Shown here one piece after another: positions 42,180 to 55,754 of a stretch of DNA of 64,000 nucleotides. Below the pieces are notes generated by a model. That model ran no database searches. It was not told the DNA's origin and saw nothing but the letters and a program-made list of their open reading frames with translations. Both the position numbers and the translations under genes were made by a program. Position 1 is the first letter of the stretch, and each line of letters opens with the position of its first letter. Source of the stretch: Jiangella gansuensis DSM 44835 (lineage in GTDB: Bacteria; Actinomycetota; Actinomycetes; Jiangellales; Jiangellaceae); assembly GCF_000515395.1 (NCBI RefSeq), contig NZ_KI911782.1:1279090-1343089 (forward strand), written 5' to 3'.

Positions 42180-43157
42180 GTGACCACACCGGGCGGCGCG
42201 GCGGCACCAGCCGCCGACGCGCAGGGCATGACCATCGTCGCGCGCACCCAGGCGCAGCTGGTGCGACGGCGCTTCTTCCGGCACCGGGCCGCGATGATCT
42301 CGCTGGTGCTGTTCGTGCTGGTGTTGCTGTTGTCGTTCAGTGCCACCGGCATCGGCCCCATCCCGGGCTGGTGGAAGCACGACTACACCACCGTTGCCTC
42401 AGTCGTCGACGGCGGCCGGCCGACCCTGTCGGTGGTGCCCACGTTCCTCGGCGGCGACGGCATACACCTCGGTGAGCATCCGTTCGGCCAGGACAACAAG
42501 GGCATCGACTACTTCGCGCTGACCATGCGCGGCACCCAGATCTCGATCATGATCGCGTTCATCGTCGGCGCGCTCGGCACCCTGATCGCCGTGGTGATCG
42601 GTGCCGCGGCCGGGTTCTTCCGCGGCTGGACCGAGACCATCCTGATGCGGCTCACCGACATCATCATCGTGCTGCCGCTGCTGGCCATCGTCGCGGTGAT
42701 CGCCAACCGGGTCGGCAACGCCGGGCCGTTCTGGCTGGCCGTGGTCATCGCGCTGTTCACCTGGACCGGGCTGGCACGTATCGTGCGCGGCGAGTTCCTG
42801 TCCCTGCGGGAGAAGGAGTTCATCGAGGCCGCGCGTGCTGCCGGCACACCGGCGTGGCGCATCATCCGCAAGCACATCCTGCCCAACACCATCGGCGTGA
42901 TCATCGTGAGCGCCACGCTGAGCATCGCGAGTGCGGTGCTGCTCGAGACCGCGTTGTCGTATCTCGGCTTCGGCGTGAAGCCCCCGGACACCTCGCTCGG
43001 CCGGCTCATCAGCGACTACCAGTCCGCCTTCGGCAGCCGGCCCTGGCTGTTCTTCTGGCCGGGCGCGTTCATCGTGCTGATCGCCTTGACCGTCAACTTC
43101 ATCGGCGACGGCCTGCGCGACGCGTTCGACCCTCGACAGAACAAGGTGCGGAGCTGA
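42180..43157 (+). CDS. Oligopeptide-type ABC permease (DppC/OppC-like, system 1)
   Basis: A 325-residue permease with a cytoplasmic N-terminus, first helix at AMISLVLFVLVLLLSFS, a periplasmic loop around GDGIHLGEHPFGQDNKGIDYFA in which the usual LGTDxxGRD motif appears as HPFGQDNKGIDYF, and the coupling loop KEFIEAARAAGTPAWRIIRKHILPN. GTG 42180 is preferred because GGAGGAGGAG lies five bases upstream; GTG 42153, overlapping the previous stop, is the alternative. The ATPase genes follow immediately. Confidence 0.88.
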   Translation: MTTPGGAAAPAADAQGMTIVARTQAQLVRRRFFRHRAAMISLVLFVLVLLLSFSATGIGPIPGWWKHDYTTVASVVDGGRPTLSVVPTFLGGDGIHLGEHPFGQDNKGIDYFALTMRGTQISIMIAFIVGALGTLIAVVIGAAAGFFRGWTETILMRLTDIIIVLPLLAIVAVIANRVGNAGPFWLAVVIALFTWTGLARIVRGEFLSLREKEFIEAARAAGTPAWRIIRKHILPNTIGVIIVSATLSIASAVLLETALSYLGFGVKPPDTSLGRLISDYQSAFGSRPWLFFWPGAFIVLIALTVNFIGDGLRDAFDPRQNKVRS

Positions 43158-43158
43158 C

Positions 43159-44336
43159 ATGACGACGCCTACTTCTGACGACCCGTTCCGCGACCCGCGG
43201 TCCATGGGGTCGGCCGGCTCCGACCCGCTCGACGTGCCGAAGGCCGCCCGCACCGAGCAAGAGCGTTCGGACGAGCGGGCCCACGTCGGCCACCTCGGCG
43301 TGTCCGCGGTCGGCACTGAGGAGCTGCTGCGAGTCGAGGACCTGCATGTCGACTTCCCCACCGACGACGGTGTCGTGCACGCCGTCCGCGGTGTCTCGTA
43401 CAGCCTGAACGTCGGCGAGGTGCTCGGCATCGTGGGGGAGTCCGGCTCCGGTAAGTCGGTGTCCTCGATGGCGGTCCTGGGGCTGCTGCCGAAGAGCGCG
43501 CGCATCCGCGGCTCCATCCGCTACCGCGGCGACGACGTGTTGAGCATGTCGCTGGCGGCTCAGCGGAGTCTGCGCGGCCGGCGCATCGCGATGATCTTCC
43601 AGGACCCGATGACGGCCATGAACCCGGTGCACACGATCGGCGACCAGCTGGCCGAGGCGGTGCTGTCGCACGAGCTCATGCCGCGCAAGCAGGCGATGGC
43701 GCGCGCCGAGGAGGCGCTGGCCCTCGTGGGTATCCCGCAGCCGAAGACCCGGCTGCGCAGCTATCCGCACGAGTTCTCCGGCGGCATGCGGCAGCGGGCC
43801 ATGATCGCGATGGCGATCATCAACAACCCCGACGTCATCATCGCCGACGAACCGACGACGGCGCTCGACGTCACGGTCCAGGCGCAGATCCTGGAGAAAC
43901 TGGTCGAGGTCAAGGACGCGGTCGGTGCGGCGATCGTGCTGATCACCCATGACCTCGGGGTGGTCGCGGGCATGGCACACCGCGTCCTGGTCATGTACGC
44001 CGGTCGCCCGGTCGAGCTCGGCGAGACCGACGACGTGTTCTACAACGCCCGGATGCCCTACACGGCCGGCCTGCTCGGGTCCATCCCGACGCTGGAGTCG
44101 GGCGACAACGGCCGGCTGCGGCCGATCAAGGGCGCCCCGCCCTCGCTGATCAACCTGCCGCGAGGCTGCCCGTTCTCGCCGCGTTGCCCATTGGCCACCG
44201 ACGTGTGCCGCGAGGAGGAGCCGGCGCTGCTGGCCACCGACTCGATGGGCCATCTCGCCGCCTGCCACCACTGGGACCAGCTGGCCGCGGTCGACGACCC
44301 GACGGCGTTCTTCCGTGCCGAGAGTGAGGCCTCGCG

Positions 44337-44340
<4 letters not shown>
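43159..44340 (+). CDS. Oligopeptide-type ABC ATPase (OppD/DppD-like, system 1)
   Basis: A 393-residue ATPase with an unusual 55-residue N-terminal extension before the core. Walker A GESGSGKS, signature FSGGMRQR, Walker [13 protein letters not shown] and the C-terminal cysteine motif [16 protein letters not shown] are intact. ATG 43159 lies one base after the permease stop. Overlaps the next ATPase by 4 bp (ATGA). The two ATPases form the heterodimer that drives import. Confidence 0.92.
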
Positions 44341-45404
<1,064 letters not shown>

Positions 45405-45430
45405 AGTTCCGCAGTGGATCGCATGTCCAG

Positions 45431-45445
45431 TTGACGGCCGGTCAA
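45431..45445. promoter_or_regulatory. Short palindrome upstream of BCCT gene
   Basis: TTGAC-GGCCG-GTCAA is a 15-bp interrupted palindrome, 78 bp before the BCCT start. The left half could double as a -35 box. The size and position fit a dimeric repressor site, but nothing else supports it. Confidence 0.25.
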
Positions 45446-45522
45446 GGGACGCGACACGGTGGACGCTGCCCGGTACGGCGTGGTGCCTGGCGTGTTCGCG
45501 TTCCCGACACGAGAGAGGCGTC

Positions 45523-47364
45523 ATGAGCCGAATCTCCGACCGTTCCGATCGCGGGTCCTCCCCGCCGCCGCTGCGGACAACCCGCGGCGGTGTCGCGCCC
45601 GGAGTGTTCTACCCCGCGATGGTCATCGTCGGGCTGGCGGTCATCGTGACCATCGCCTTCCCCGACGACATCGGATCAGCGCTGAGCGAGATCCAGACGG
45701 ACATCGTCGGCGGCTTCGGTTGGTACTACGTGCTGGTCGTGGCGGCCTTCGTGATCTTCGCGATCTGGATGGGCGTCAGCCGATTCGGAGACATCAAGCT
45801 CAGCAAGGACGACGAGGAGCCGGAGTTCAGCCTCGTCGCCTGGTTCGCGATGCTGTTCGCGGCCGGCATGGGCATCGGACTGGTCTTCTGGGGCGCTGCC
45901 GAGCCGCTGATCCACTACGACACGCCCAGGCCCGGCACCAACGGTGGCGGCGCCGTCGACGGCGACGGCCACGGCATGGAGGGCATCGGCGCCGACGGCG
46001 CCGATCTCGCGCAGCAGGCGATGGCCCAGACGTTCCTGCACTGGGGCTTCCACGCGTGGGGCATCTACGTCGTCGTGGGCTTGGCGCTGGCCTATGCGAT
46101 CCACCGGAAGGGCCGCCCGGTGTCGATCCGCTGGGCCCTGGAACCACTGTTCGGCGATCGGGTCCGCGGGTGGATCGGCGACGTCATCGACACCGTCGCG
46201 GTGATCGGCACCCTGTTCGGCGTGGCGACGTCACTCGGCCTCGGGGTGAGCCAGATCGCGGCCGGCCTGGTGTCGATGGGTGTCATCGACGACGCCGGGG
46301 ACGGCACCCTCGTCACCCTGATCATCGTCATCACGGCCATCGCCACCGTCTCCGTGGTCACCGGAGTCGGGAAGGGCATCAAGTGGCTGTCCAACGCCAA
46401 CCTCGGGCTCGCGGCCATCTTCCTGGTGTTCATGTTGATCGTCGGCCCGACGGTCTTCCTGCTGCGTGAGTCCGTCCAGTCCATCGGCGTCTACCTGCAG
46501 AACGTCCTCCCGATGACGTTCCACACCAGCACCTTCACCGGTGATGACGGTCAGGCCTGGCAGGGCGTGTGGACCACGTTCTACTGGGGCTGGTGGATCT
46601 CGTGGGCGCCGTTCGTCGGCGTGTTCATCGCCCGGATCTCGCGCGGGCGCACCATCCGGGAGTTCGTCGCCGGAGTCCTGATCGTCCCGACGACGGTCAC
46701 CTTCCTCTGGTTCGCCGTGCTCGGCGGCAGCGCCCTGCACCGGCAGCTCTTCGGCGAGGGTGGCCTGGTCGATCAGTCCCAGGACGCGATGTTCGACCGG
46801 GTCGTCTCCGAGAACGTCCTGTTCGACCTGGTGGGTGACCTGCCGCTCGGCGGCATCCTGAGCGTCGTCGTCGTGCTCCTGGTGGCGATCTTCTTCGTGA
46901 CGTCGTCCGACTCCGGTTCGCTGGTGGTCGACATGCTGGCCTCCGGCGGCGATCCCGATCCGCCAACGTGGAGCCGGGTCCTGTTCGCCGTCCTCGAAGG
47001 TGCCATCGCCGTGGCGCTGCTGCTGGCAGGTGGCCTGGCCGCGCTGCAGACCGGCGCCATCGTCACCGCACTGCCGTTCAGCGTGGTGATGATCCTGATG
47101 ATGGTGGCGACCTACCGGGCGCTGAAGGCGGAGCACCGGGTGCTGCAGGCCGCCCAGCGGCGCCAGCGCCGGGAAGAGCTGCGCCGCCAGATCCAGGAGC
47201 ACGTCACCGACGACCTCACCGGGAACTTCGACGAGCACTTCGGTGAGCAGGTCGACGATCGCATCGACCGCGCTTTGGAGGGTGTCAGCGGGGCGCCGGA
47301 CGACGGCGCCCCGGTCGACGGTGCGGGAGGTCGCTGGCACCGCCGGCGCCGGAGCAAGAACTGA
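45523..47364 (+). CDS. BCCT family betaine/choline/carnitine transporter
   Basis: A 613-residue sodium- or proton-coupled compatible-solute transporter with about twelve helices. The family signature GWWISWAPFVGVFIARISRGRTIREF and the glycine stretch AAGMGIGLVFWGAAEP are clear. The region between helices 3 and 4 is enlarged by a Gly/Asp-rich insert (GTNGGGAVDGDGHGMEG). After the last helix, about 90 residues form a charged coiled coil and disordered tail, similar in kind to the osmosensing C-terminus of BetP. ATG 45523 has GAGAGAGG upstream. It stands alone between a peptide importer and typA. Confidence 0.92.
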   Translation: MSRISDRSDRGSSPPPLRTTRGGVAPGVFYPAMVIVGLAVIVTIAFPDDIGSALSEIQTDIVGGFGWYYVLVVAAFVIFAIWMGVSRFGDIKLSKDDEEPEFSLVAWFAMLFAAGMGIGLVFWGAAEPLIHYDTPRPGTNGGGAVDGDGHGMEGIGADGADLAQQAMAQTFLHWGFHAWGIYVVVGLALAYAIHRKGRPVSIRWALEPLFGDRVRGWIGDVIDTVAVIGTLFGVATSLGLGVSQIAAGLVSMGVIDDAGDGTLVTLIIVITAIATVSVVTGVGKGIKWLSNANLGLAAIFLVFMLIVGPTVFLLRESVQSIGVYLQNVLPMTFHTSTFTGDDGQAWQGVWTTFYWGWWISWAPFVGVFIARISRGRTIREFVAGVLIVPTTVTFLWFAVLGGSALHRQLFGEGGLVDQSQDAMFDRVVSENVLFDLVGDLPLGGILSVVVVLLVAIFFVTSSDSGSLVVDMLASGGDPDPPTWSRVLFAVLEGAIAVALLLAGGLAALQTGAIVTALPFSVVMILMMVATYRALKAEHRVLQAAQRRQRREELRRQIQEHVTDDLTGNFDEHFGEQVDDRIDRALEGVSGAPDDGAPVDGAGGRWHRRRRSKN

Positions 47365-47379
47365 TCGGGGCCGGTTCTG

Positions 47380-47427
47380 TACGGTGCGGGTTCACTGTCG
47401 TCGCAGCGACAGCGAACCCGCACCGTA
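47380..47427. terminator. Strong 21-bp hairpin before typA
   Basis: TACGGTGCGGGTTC-A-CTGTCG (47380-47400) pairs with CGACAG-C-GAACCCGCACCGTA (47407-47427), only one mismatch in 21 positions, six-base loop. It follows the BCCT stop by 16 bases and precedes typA by 42 bases, so it ends BCCT transcription and may insulate typA. Confidence 0.8.
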
Positions 47428-47469
47428 AGATGGGGTGTCATCTCCCCCAGCCAGGAACGAGACCTTCGC

Positions 47470-49344
<1,875 letters not shown>

Positions 49345-49348
49345 GGAA

Positions 49349-49380
49349 GCCCGCGGCGCGGTCCTGGCCTCGCCGCGGGC
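49349..49380 (+). terminator. typA terminator hairpin
   Basis: GCCCGCGGCG (49349-49358) pairs perfectly with CGCCGCGGGC (49371-49380) around a 12-base loop, starting four bases after the typA stop codon. No T-run follows, which is usual in high-GC actinobacteria. Confidence 0.75.
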
Positions 49381-49645
49381 GCCCTTGAGTGCGGCCCGGC
49401 CATGTGTGGATTTTCCCGTCATCAGCCCTGGTAGACAGGAGCATCACGGGCATCTGCCAGGCAGGTCACATTCTGGTTGCGGAACCGTCATGTCCTGGCG
49501 CAAAGTCTTGCCGCGGCGGGGTCTCGCACATAGAAAGAAGGTCGCACCGGACTGACCGTGCCCCATCCAGGGCACCGCCGGTGCGGCGACGCATCGACCG
49601 GTGTTGTCGTGTGTCCTTACCTCAGGAAGACCCCAGGAGGCATCC
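49381..49645 (+). promoter_or_regulatory. Leader/promoter region of peptide transporter system 2
   Basis: No gene seen in this stretch. TTGCCG (49508-49513) and TAGAAA (49531-49536) are 17 bp apart and form the best promoter candidate, giving a leader of about 100 bases before ATG 49646. The ribosome binding site is AGGAGG six bases before the start. A GTG/ATG frame from 49601 only extends the real gene by 15 codons of unlikely sequence. Confidence 0.4.
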
Positions 49646-51295
49646 ATGCGAGTCTCTGCTCGCAAGACTGCGCTGGTCGGTGCCGCGGCGCTGGCGCTCG
49701 CGCTCAGCGCGTGCGGCGGTGACGACGACGGCGGCGATGACGGCGCGGCGAGTGGCGACGGCGGCGGCTCGGTCACCGTTCGCGGCTGTAACCCGGAGAA
49801 CCCGCTCGTCCCGGTCAACACCAACGAGACCTGCGGCGGCGACGTTCTCGACCAGCTCTTCTCGAAGCTCGTGCGGTACGACCCGGAGACGGCGGAGCCG
49901 TCCAACGAGATCGCGGAGTCCATCGAGTCCGAAGACAACGTGACGTGGACCATCACGCTGAACGACGGCTGGACCTTCCACGACGGCACCCCGATCACCG
50001 CGCAGAGCTTCGTCGACGCGTGGAACTACGGCGCCTACGGCCCCAACGGCAACCTGAACTCGTACTTCTTCGAGCCCATCGTGGGCTACACGGAGGTGGC
50101 GGGCCAGGTCGACGACGCCGGCGCCTACATCGAGGGTTCGGCCACCGCCGAGACCATGTCCGGCCTCCAGGTCGTCGACGACCTCACCTTCACCGCCACC
50201 CTGGTGTCGCCGCAGTCGTCGTTCCCGCTGCGCCTCGGCTACACCGCCTACGCGCCGATGCCGGAGGCCTTCTTCGCCGACCCGGAGGCGTTCGGTGAGG
50301 CGCCCATCGGCTCCGGCCCGTTCCAGTTCGAGTCGTGGGAGCCGAACGTCGAGATCCGGCTGTCGGCCTACGAGGACTACCCGGGCGAGCGGCAGCCGTC
50401 GATCGACGAGGTCACGTTCCGGATCTACGAGAACTTCGACGCCGCCTACAACGACCTGCAGGCCGACCAGCTCGACATCATGCAGGAGCTGCCGACCTCC
50501 GCACTGGCGGGCGACACCTACCAGAACGACCTCGGCGACCGGTGGAACGACCGCGCCGTCGGCGTCTACCAGTCGATGACCTTCGCGCCGGAGGCTGTCG
50601 ACCCGTCGCTGGCCAACCCGACGCTGCGGCAGGCCATCTCGATGGCGATCGACCGCGACACCATCGTCGAGCAGATCTTCTCCGGCACCCGCGAGCCGGC
50701 CACCGGCTGGGTCTCCCCGGTGGTCGCCGGCTACGAGGCCGGTGCCTGCGGTGAGTACTGCGAGTTCAACCCCGACCGGGCGCAGGAGCTGCTCGACGAG
50801 GCCGGCGGCTACACCGGCACGCTGACGCTGTCGTACAACGCCGACGCCGACCACCAGGGCTGGGTCGACGCCGTGTGCAACAGCATCAGCCAGACCCTGG
50901 GCATCGAGTGCGTCGGCCAGGGCGTCGTGGACTTCGCCACCTTCCGGTCGCAGATCAACGCCCGCGAGATGACGGGCATCTTCCGCACCGGCTGGCAGAT
51001 GGACTACCCATCGGCCGAGAACTTCCTGGTCCCGCTGTACTCGACCGGCGCGTCGTCCAACGACGGCGACTACAGCAACCCGGAGTTCGACGCCGCCGTC
51101 CAGGAGGCCGCCACCCTGCAGGACGAGGAGGCCCAGGCCAAGTACAACGAGGCCGAGGCGATGCTCGCCGCGGACATGCCGGCCGTGCCCCTGTGGCACA
51201 ACCGCGTCGTCGCAGGTTGGTCGACCAACGTCGAGAACGTGCAGATCACGCCGTTCGGCACGATCGACATGCTCGGAGTGACCACGACCAGCTGA
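49646..51295 (+). CDS. Oligopeptide-type ABC solute-binding lipoprotein (system 2)
   Basis: A 549-residue OppA-like protein. The lipobox is LALSAC, followed by a Gly/Asp linker. DQLFSKLVRYDPETAEPSNEIAESIE, the WTFHDGTPITAQSFVDAWNYG segment and PIGSGPFQFESW identify it; paired cysteines (CGEYCEF, CNSISQTLGIEC) are present. The size and motifs favour oligopeptides. Its position straight after typA resembles, from memory, that of lipoprotein LpqW in mycobacteria and of BldKB-like proteins in streptomycetes. A perfect hairpin follows the stop. Confidence 0.93.
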   Translation: MRVSARKTALVGAAALALALSACGGDDDGGDDGAASGDGGGSVTVRGCNPENPLVPVNTNETCGGDVLDQLFSKLVRYDPETAEPSNEIAESIESEDNVTWTITLNDGWTFHDGTPITAQSFVDAWNYGAYGPNGNLNSYFFEPIVGYTEVAGQVDDAGAYIEGSATAETMSGLQVVDDLTFTATLVSPQSSFPLRLGYTAYAPMPEAFFADPEAFGEAPIGSGPFQFESWEPNVEIRLSAYEDYPGERQPSIDEVTFRIYENFDAAYNDLQADQLDIMQELPTSALAGDTYQNDLGDRWNDRAVGVYQSMTFAPEAVDPSLANPTLRQAISMAIDRDTIVEQIFSGTREPATGWVSPVVAGYEAGACGEYCEFNPDRAQELLDEAGGYTGTLTLSYNADADHQGWVDAVCNSISQTLGIECVGQGVVDFATFRSQINAREMTGIFRTGWQMDYPSAENFLVPLYSTGASSNDGDYSNPEFDAAVQEAATLQDEEAQAKYNEAEAMLAADMPAVPLWHNRVVAGWSTNVENVQITPFGTIDMLGVTTTS

Positions 51296-51304
51296 CGGTC
51301 AGCG

Positions 51305-51341
51305 CAGCCGGCCTGCCGACCCCGTGTCGGCAGGCCGGCTG
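51305..51341 (+). terminator. Perfect 16-bp hairpin after binding-protein gene (system 2)
   Basis: CAGCCGGCCTGCCGAC (51305-51320) pairs without error with 51326-51341 around the loop CCCGT, ten bases after the stop codon. It should end or strongly reduce transcription before the permease genes, 93 bp further on, which then need read-through or a promoter of their own. Confidence 0.8.
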
Positions 51342-51434
51342 TGCCCCGTCAGCACTACTTCCCGACGACGCAGCTCGACGCGGTTCGCCGTACAGTGGGG
51401 TCCGGCGCGCCGCCGATCGGGTGAAGGAAGGACC

Positions 51435-52355
51435 ATGGGTCGCTACGTCATCCGGCGCCTGTTGCAGATGGTGCCGGTGGTCATCGGAACCACGTTCCTG
51501 ATCTTTACGCTGGTGTGGTCGTTGCCGGGCGACCCGTTCGCCGCCAAGTGCGGCGACCGGCCGTGCCCGCCCGCGTACATCGAGCGGATGACCAACGAGT
51601 ACAACCTCGACGATCCGCTGTTCATCCAGTACGCCAAGTACATGGCGAACATCCTCACCGGCGACTTCGGCCAGACGTTCTCCGGCGTCGACATCGCCGA
51701 CGAGCTCATCAGCCGGTACCCGACGACGGCGCAGCTCGCGCTGATCGCCATCGGCGTCGAGGTCCTCATCGGCATCACCGCGGGCGTGCTCGCCGCGCTG
51801 CGCCGCGGCGGCTTCGTCGACAACCTGGTGCTGGTCAGCACGCTCATCGTGGTGTCCATTCCGGTCTTCGTCATCGGCCTGCTGGCGCAGATCACCTTCG
51901 GCGTCCAGCTCGGCTGGTTCCCGGTCACGTCCGACGGCACGTTCTACTCACTGCTGTTGCCGGGTTTCGTGCTGGGCAGCCTGTCACTGGCGTTCGTCGC
52001 CCGGCTGATGCGCACCAACCTGGTCGAGAACCTGCGGGCGGACTACGTGCGCACCGCCACCGCCAAGGGCATGCCGCGCAAGCGGGTCATCGGTGTCCAC
52101 GCGCTACGCAACTCGCTGATCCCGGTGATCACGTTCATCGGGGCCGACTTCGGGGCACTGCTCGGCGGTGCCATCGTCACCGAGGGCATCTTCAACGTCC
52201 CGGGCGTCGGCAACATGATCTTCCGTGGTATCAACCAGCACGAGGGCGCCACGGTGACAGCGGCGGTGACGGTTCTGGTGCTGGTGTTCCTGCTCGTGAA
52301 CCTGCTCGTCGATCTGCTGTACGCAGTGCTCGACCCGAGGATTCGCTATGACTAG
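51435..52355 (+). CDS. Oligopeptide-type ABC permease (OppB-like, system 2)
   Basis: A 306-residue permease of normal size: YVIRRLLQMVPVVIGTTFLIF, periplasmic LPGDPFAAKCGDRPCPP (two cysteines that may form a disulfide), and coupling loop ADYVRTATAKGMPRKRVIGVHALRNSLIP. ATG 51435 has GAAGGAAGG six bases upstream. Its stop overlaps the next permease start by 8 bp. Confidence 0.93.
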   Translation: MGRYVIRRLLQMVPVVIGTTFLIFTLVWSLPGDPFAAKCGDRPCPPAYIERMTNEYNLDDPLFIQYAKYMANILTGDFGQTFSGVDIADELISRYPTTAQLALIAIGVEVLIGITAGVLAALRRGGFVDNLVLVSTLIVVSIPVFVIGLLAQITFGVQLGWFPVTSDGTFYSLLLPGFVLGSLSLAFVARLMRTNLVENLRADYVRTATAKGMPRKRVIGVHALRNSLIPVITFIGADFGALLGGAIVTEGIFNVPGVGNMIFRGINQHEGATVTAAVTVLVLVFLLVNLLVDLLYAVLDPRIRYD

Positions 52356-53328
52356 TCCCCTCACACCGGCCGGCTCCACCTCGGAGTCGTCGGGCGGCGT
52401 GCCGCTGCCCGACGAAGAACTGGACACCGAGCGGCACGGTACGCCGGAGGACACCGGCGAGAAGGCCCGGTCCCTCGCCGGCGACGCCTGGCGAGACCTT
52501 CGCCGCAGCCCGATCTTCCTGATCTCCGCCGTCATCATCGCGATCCTGGTGGTGATGGCGGTGGTGCCGAGTCTGTTCACCAACGCCGACCCGAACCGCT
52601 GCCTGCTGGAGAACTCCCGCGGCGGGCCCAGCGCCCAGGCGTGGTTCGGTTACGACCTGCAGGGCTGCGACGTCTACGCGCGCACCGTCTACGGCGCCCG
52701 GGCGTCCATCCTGGTCGGTGTCTTCACCACCATCGGCGTTGCCGTCCTGGGCGGCATCATCGGCATGCTCGCTGGCTACCACGGTGGCTGGGCGGACTCT
52801 CTGCTGTCGCGGCTCACCGACATCTTCTTCGGCATCCCGCTGCTGCTGGGCGCCATCATCGTGCTGGCCACGTTCCCGTCGACCGTGGGCACGCCGGCTT
52901 GGCAGACCATCGGCAAGGTGGTGATGGCGCTGAGCGTGCTCGGCTGGACCAGCGTCGCGCGCATCATGCGCTCGACCGTCATCCAGATCAAGCACGCCGA
53001 CTACGTCCAGGCCGCCAAGGCGCTGGGTGGCGGATCGCGCCGGATTCTGCTGCGGCACATCCTGCCCAACGCCGTCGCGCCGGTCATCGTGTACTCCACG
53101 ATCGTCCTGGGCGTGTTCGTCGCGCTGGAGGCCACGCTGTCGTTCCTCGGCATCGGGCTGCAGGCGCCGGTCATCTCCTGGGGGATCGCCATCGACCAGG
53201 CTCAGACATATGTCCGGCAGTCGCCGCATATGCTGTTGTTCCCGAGTGCGTTCCTGTCAGTGACGGTGCTGGCGTTCATCATGCTCGGTGACGCGGTCCG
53301 CGACGCGTTCGATCCCAAGCTGCGCTGA
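52348..53328 (+). CDS. Oligopeptide-type ABC permease (OppC-like, system 2)
   Basis: A 326-residue permease: an acidic cytoplasmic N-terminus of 50 residues, the first helix IFLISAVIIAILVVMAVVPS, a loop with CLLENSRGGPSAQAWFGYDLQGCDVYARTVYGAR in which FGYDLQGCD replaces LGTDxxGRD, and the coupling loop ADYVQAAKALGGGSRRILLRHILPN. The variant loop motif and cysteine pair are shared with BldK-type OppC proteins as far as I recall. Overlaps the preceding gene by 8 bp. Confidence 0.92.
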   Translation: MTSPLTPAGSTSESSGGVPLPDEELDTERHGTPEDTGEKARSLAGDAWRDLRRSPIFLISAVIIAILVVMAVVPSLFTNADPNRCLLENSRGGPSAQAWFGYDLQGCDVYARTVYGARASILVGVFTTIGVAVLGGIIGMLAGYHGGWADSLLSRLTDIFFGIPLLLGAIIVLATFPSTVGTPAWQTIGKVVMALSVLGWTSVARIMRSTVIQIKHADYVQAAKALGGGSRRILLRHILPNAVAPVIVYSTIVLGVFVALEATLSFLGIGLQAPVISWGIAIDQAQTYVRQSPHMLLFPSAFLSVTVLAFIMLGDAVRDAFDPKLR

Positions 53329-53356
53329 CGGCGAGAAACCGCGAGGAGGGCAAAGA

Positions 53357-54380
<1,024 letters not shown>

Positions 54381-54406
<26 letters not shown>

Positions 54407-54521
54407 TGAAGTGGTGCCCGGAGGGGAATGCCAGGCCGAGTGTGAGCGGGTGTTGGATGCCTCCACGAGCGGTCGAGATGTCGTGGCGTGGGAGCTCGAT
54501 GAACAGGCGGTTCTGGCATGA
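54381..54521 (+). CDS. Possible 46-aa linker ORF between ATPase genes
   Basis: GTG 54381 overlaps the end of the OppD-like gene by 26 bp and the frame ends in TGA overlapping the next ATPase start (ATGA). The product begins [12 protein letters not shown] and contains two cysteines (GGECQAECE). AGGAGG lies nine bases upstream. The 13-bp sequence GATGAAGTGGTGC within it (54405-54417) is repeated at 54530-54542 in the ATPase gene, so the ORF may be the old ATPase start cut off by an inserted segment rather than a true gene. Confidence 0.3.
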
Positions 54522-55537
54522 CCGGACAAGATGAAGTGGTGCTCGATGTCCAGGGCCTCGTCAAGCACTTCCCACTGACCACGGGCATCGTCCTCAAACG
54601 CCAGGTCGGCGCCGTCAAGGCGGTCGACGGTGTCTCGTTGCAGTTGCACAAGGGTGAGACGCTGGGCATCGTCGGCGAGTCCGGCTGCGGCAAGTCCACT
54701 CTGGCGAAGCTGCTCATGCGGTTGGAGGAACCGACCGCCGGCAAGGCGCTGTACAAGGGCAGCAACATCTACGACCTGCAGGGCAAGGCACTGCGCGAAC
54801 TGCGCCGCAACATCCAGATCGTGTTCCAGGACCCGTACGCGTCGCTCAACCCGCGGATGACCGTCGGCGACATCGTCGGCGAGCCATTCGACATCCACCC
54901 CGAGGTGGCGCCGCGGGGCGAGCGTCGTCGCCGGGTGCAGGAGCTGCTCGAGGTCGTGGGCCTCAGCCCCGAGCACATCAACCGCTACCCGCACCAGTTC
55001 TCCGGCGGCCAGCGGCAACGCATCGGGATCGCCCGCGGGCTCGCGCTGCGGCCGGAGATCATCATCTGCGACGAGCCGGTGTCGGCGCTGGACGTGTCGG
55101 TGCAGGCGCAGGTGGTGAACCTGCTCGAGAGCCTGCAAGACGAGTTCGGCCTCTCGTACATCTTCATCGCGCACGACCTCTCGGTGGTGCGGCACATCTC
55201 CGACCGGGTCGCGGTCATGTACCTGGGCCGTATTGCCGAGATCGGCACCGACGCGGAGATCTACGAGAAGCCCACCCACCCGTACACGCAGGCGCTGCTG
55301 TCCGCGGTGCCGGTGCCGGACCCGTCCGTGCGCGGGCAGCGGCAGCAGATCATCCTGAGCGGCGACGTACCCAGCCCGGCCAATCCGCCCAGCGGGTGCC
55401 GGTTCCGCACCCGCTGCTGGAAGGCCACCGAGAAGTGCGCCGAAGAGACCCCCGAGCTGGTGGTCCGGCCCGGCAGCGACCACCCGTCGGCGTGCCACTA
55501 CGCGGCCGTGCGCGAGGACGTCGTCGTCCACCACTGA
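54518..55537 (+). CDS. Oligopeptide-type ABC ATPase (OppF-like, system 2)
   Basis: A 339-residue ATPase: Walker [11 protein letters not shown]-loop [13 protein letters not shown], signature FSGGQRQR, Walker [14 protein letters not shown]-terminal [18 protein letters not shown] 54518 overlaps the small upstream frame; there is no strong ribosome binding site of its own, so translation may depend on coupling to that frame. Last gene of system 2. Confidence 0.93.
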   Translation: MTGQDEVVLDVQGLVKHFPLTTGIVLKRQVGAVKAVDGVSLQLHKGETLGIVGESGCGKSTLAKLLMRLEEPTAGKALYKGSNIYDLQGKALRELRRNIQIVFQDPYASLNPRMTVGDIVGEPFDIHPEVAPRGERRRRVQELLEVVGLSPEHINRYPHQFSGGQRQRIGIARGLALRPEIIICDEPVSALDVSVQAQVVNLLESLQDEFGLSYIFIAHDLSVVRHISDRVAVMYLGRIAEIGTDAEIYEKPTHPYTQALLSAVPVPDPSVRGQRQQIILSGDVPSPANPPSGCRFRTRCWKATEKCAEETPELVVRPGSDHPSACHYAAVREDVVVHH

Positions 55538-55550
55538 TCGGCGCCCAGGT

Positions 55551-55713
55551 CACCTGATCTCCGATGTGTCACCTGATCGTTCCGCGCGGAGCGATCAGGT
55601 GCACATGGCCGCCGCTGCGGCCCGAGCGGGTCGCCTGATCGCCTCCGGGATGCGGACAGCAAACGATCAGGTGACCTAACGCGGCCGTGTTCCGCGGATG
55701 AGTCACCTGATCG
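55551..55713. repeat. Cluster of CACCTGATC inverted and direct repeats
   Basis: Six copies of CACCTGATC or its complement (one slightly altered) lie at about 55551, 55570, 55592 (inverted), 55634, 55664 (inverted) and 55704. The second and third form a near-perfect 32-bp palindrome, CACCTGATCG-T-TCCGCGCGGA-G-CGATCAGGTG (55570-55601). No gene is visible. The cluster begins 13 bases after the OppF-like stop. A further CACCTGATC occurs at 61372. Confidence 0.8.
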
Positions 55714-55723
55714 ACACGAGAAG

Positions 55724-55754
55724 AGCCCGCCAAGGCAGTTCGACCGGGCGGGCT
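55724..55754 (+). terminator. GC-rich hairpin
   Basis: AGCCCGCC (55724-55731) pairs perfectly with GGCGGGCT (55747-55754) around a 15-base loop. A second GGGCGGG/CCCGCCC pairing follows within 55758-55790. Together with the repeat cluster these may end transcripts of peptide transporter system 2. The rest of 55755-55857 shows no gene. Confidence 0.5.

Noticed and set aside
55551-55713. CRISPR array
   Set aside because: The repeated unit is only about 10 bp, copies are in both orientations and spacing is irregular.
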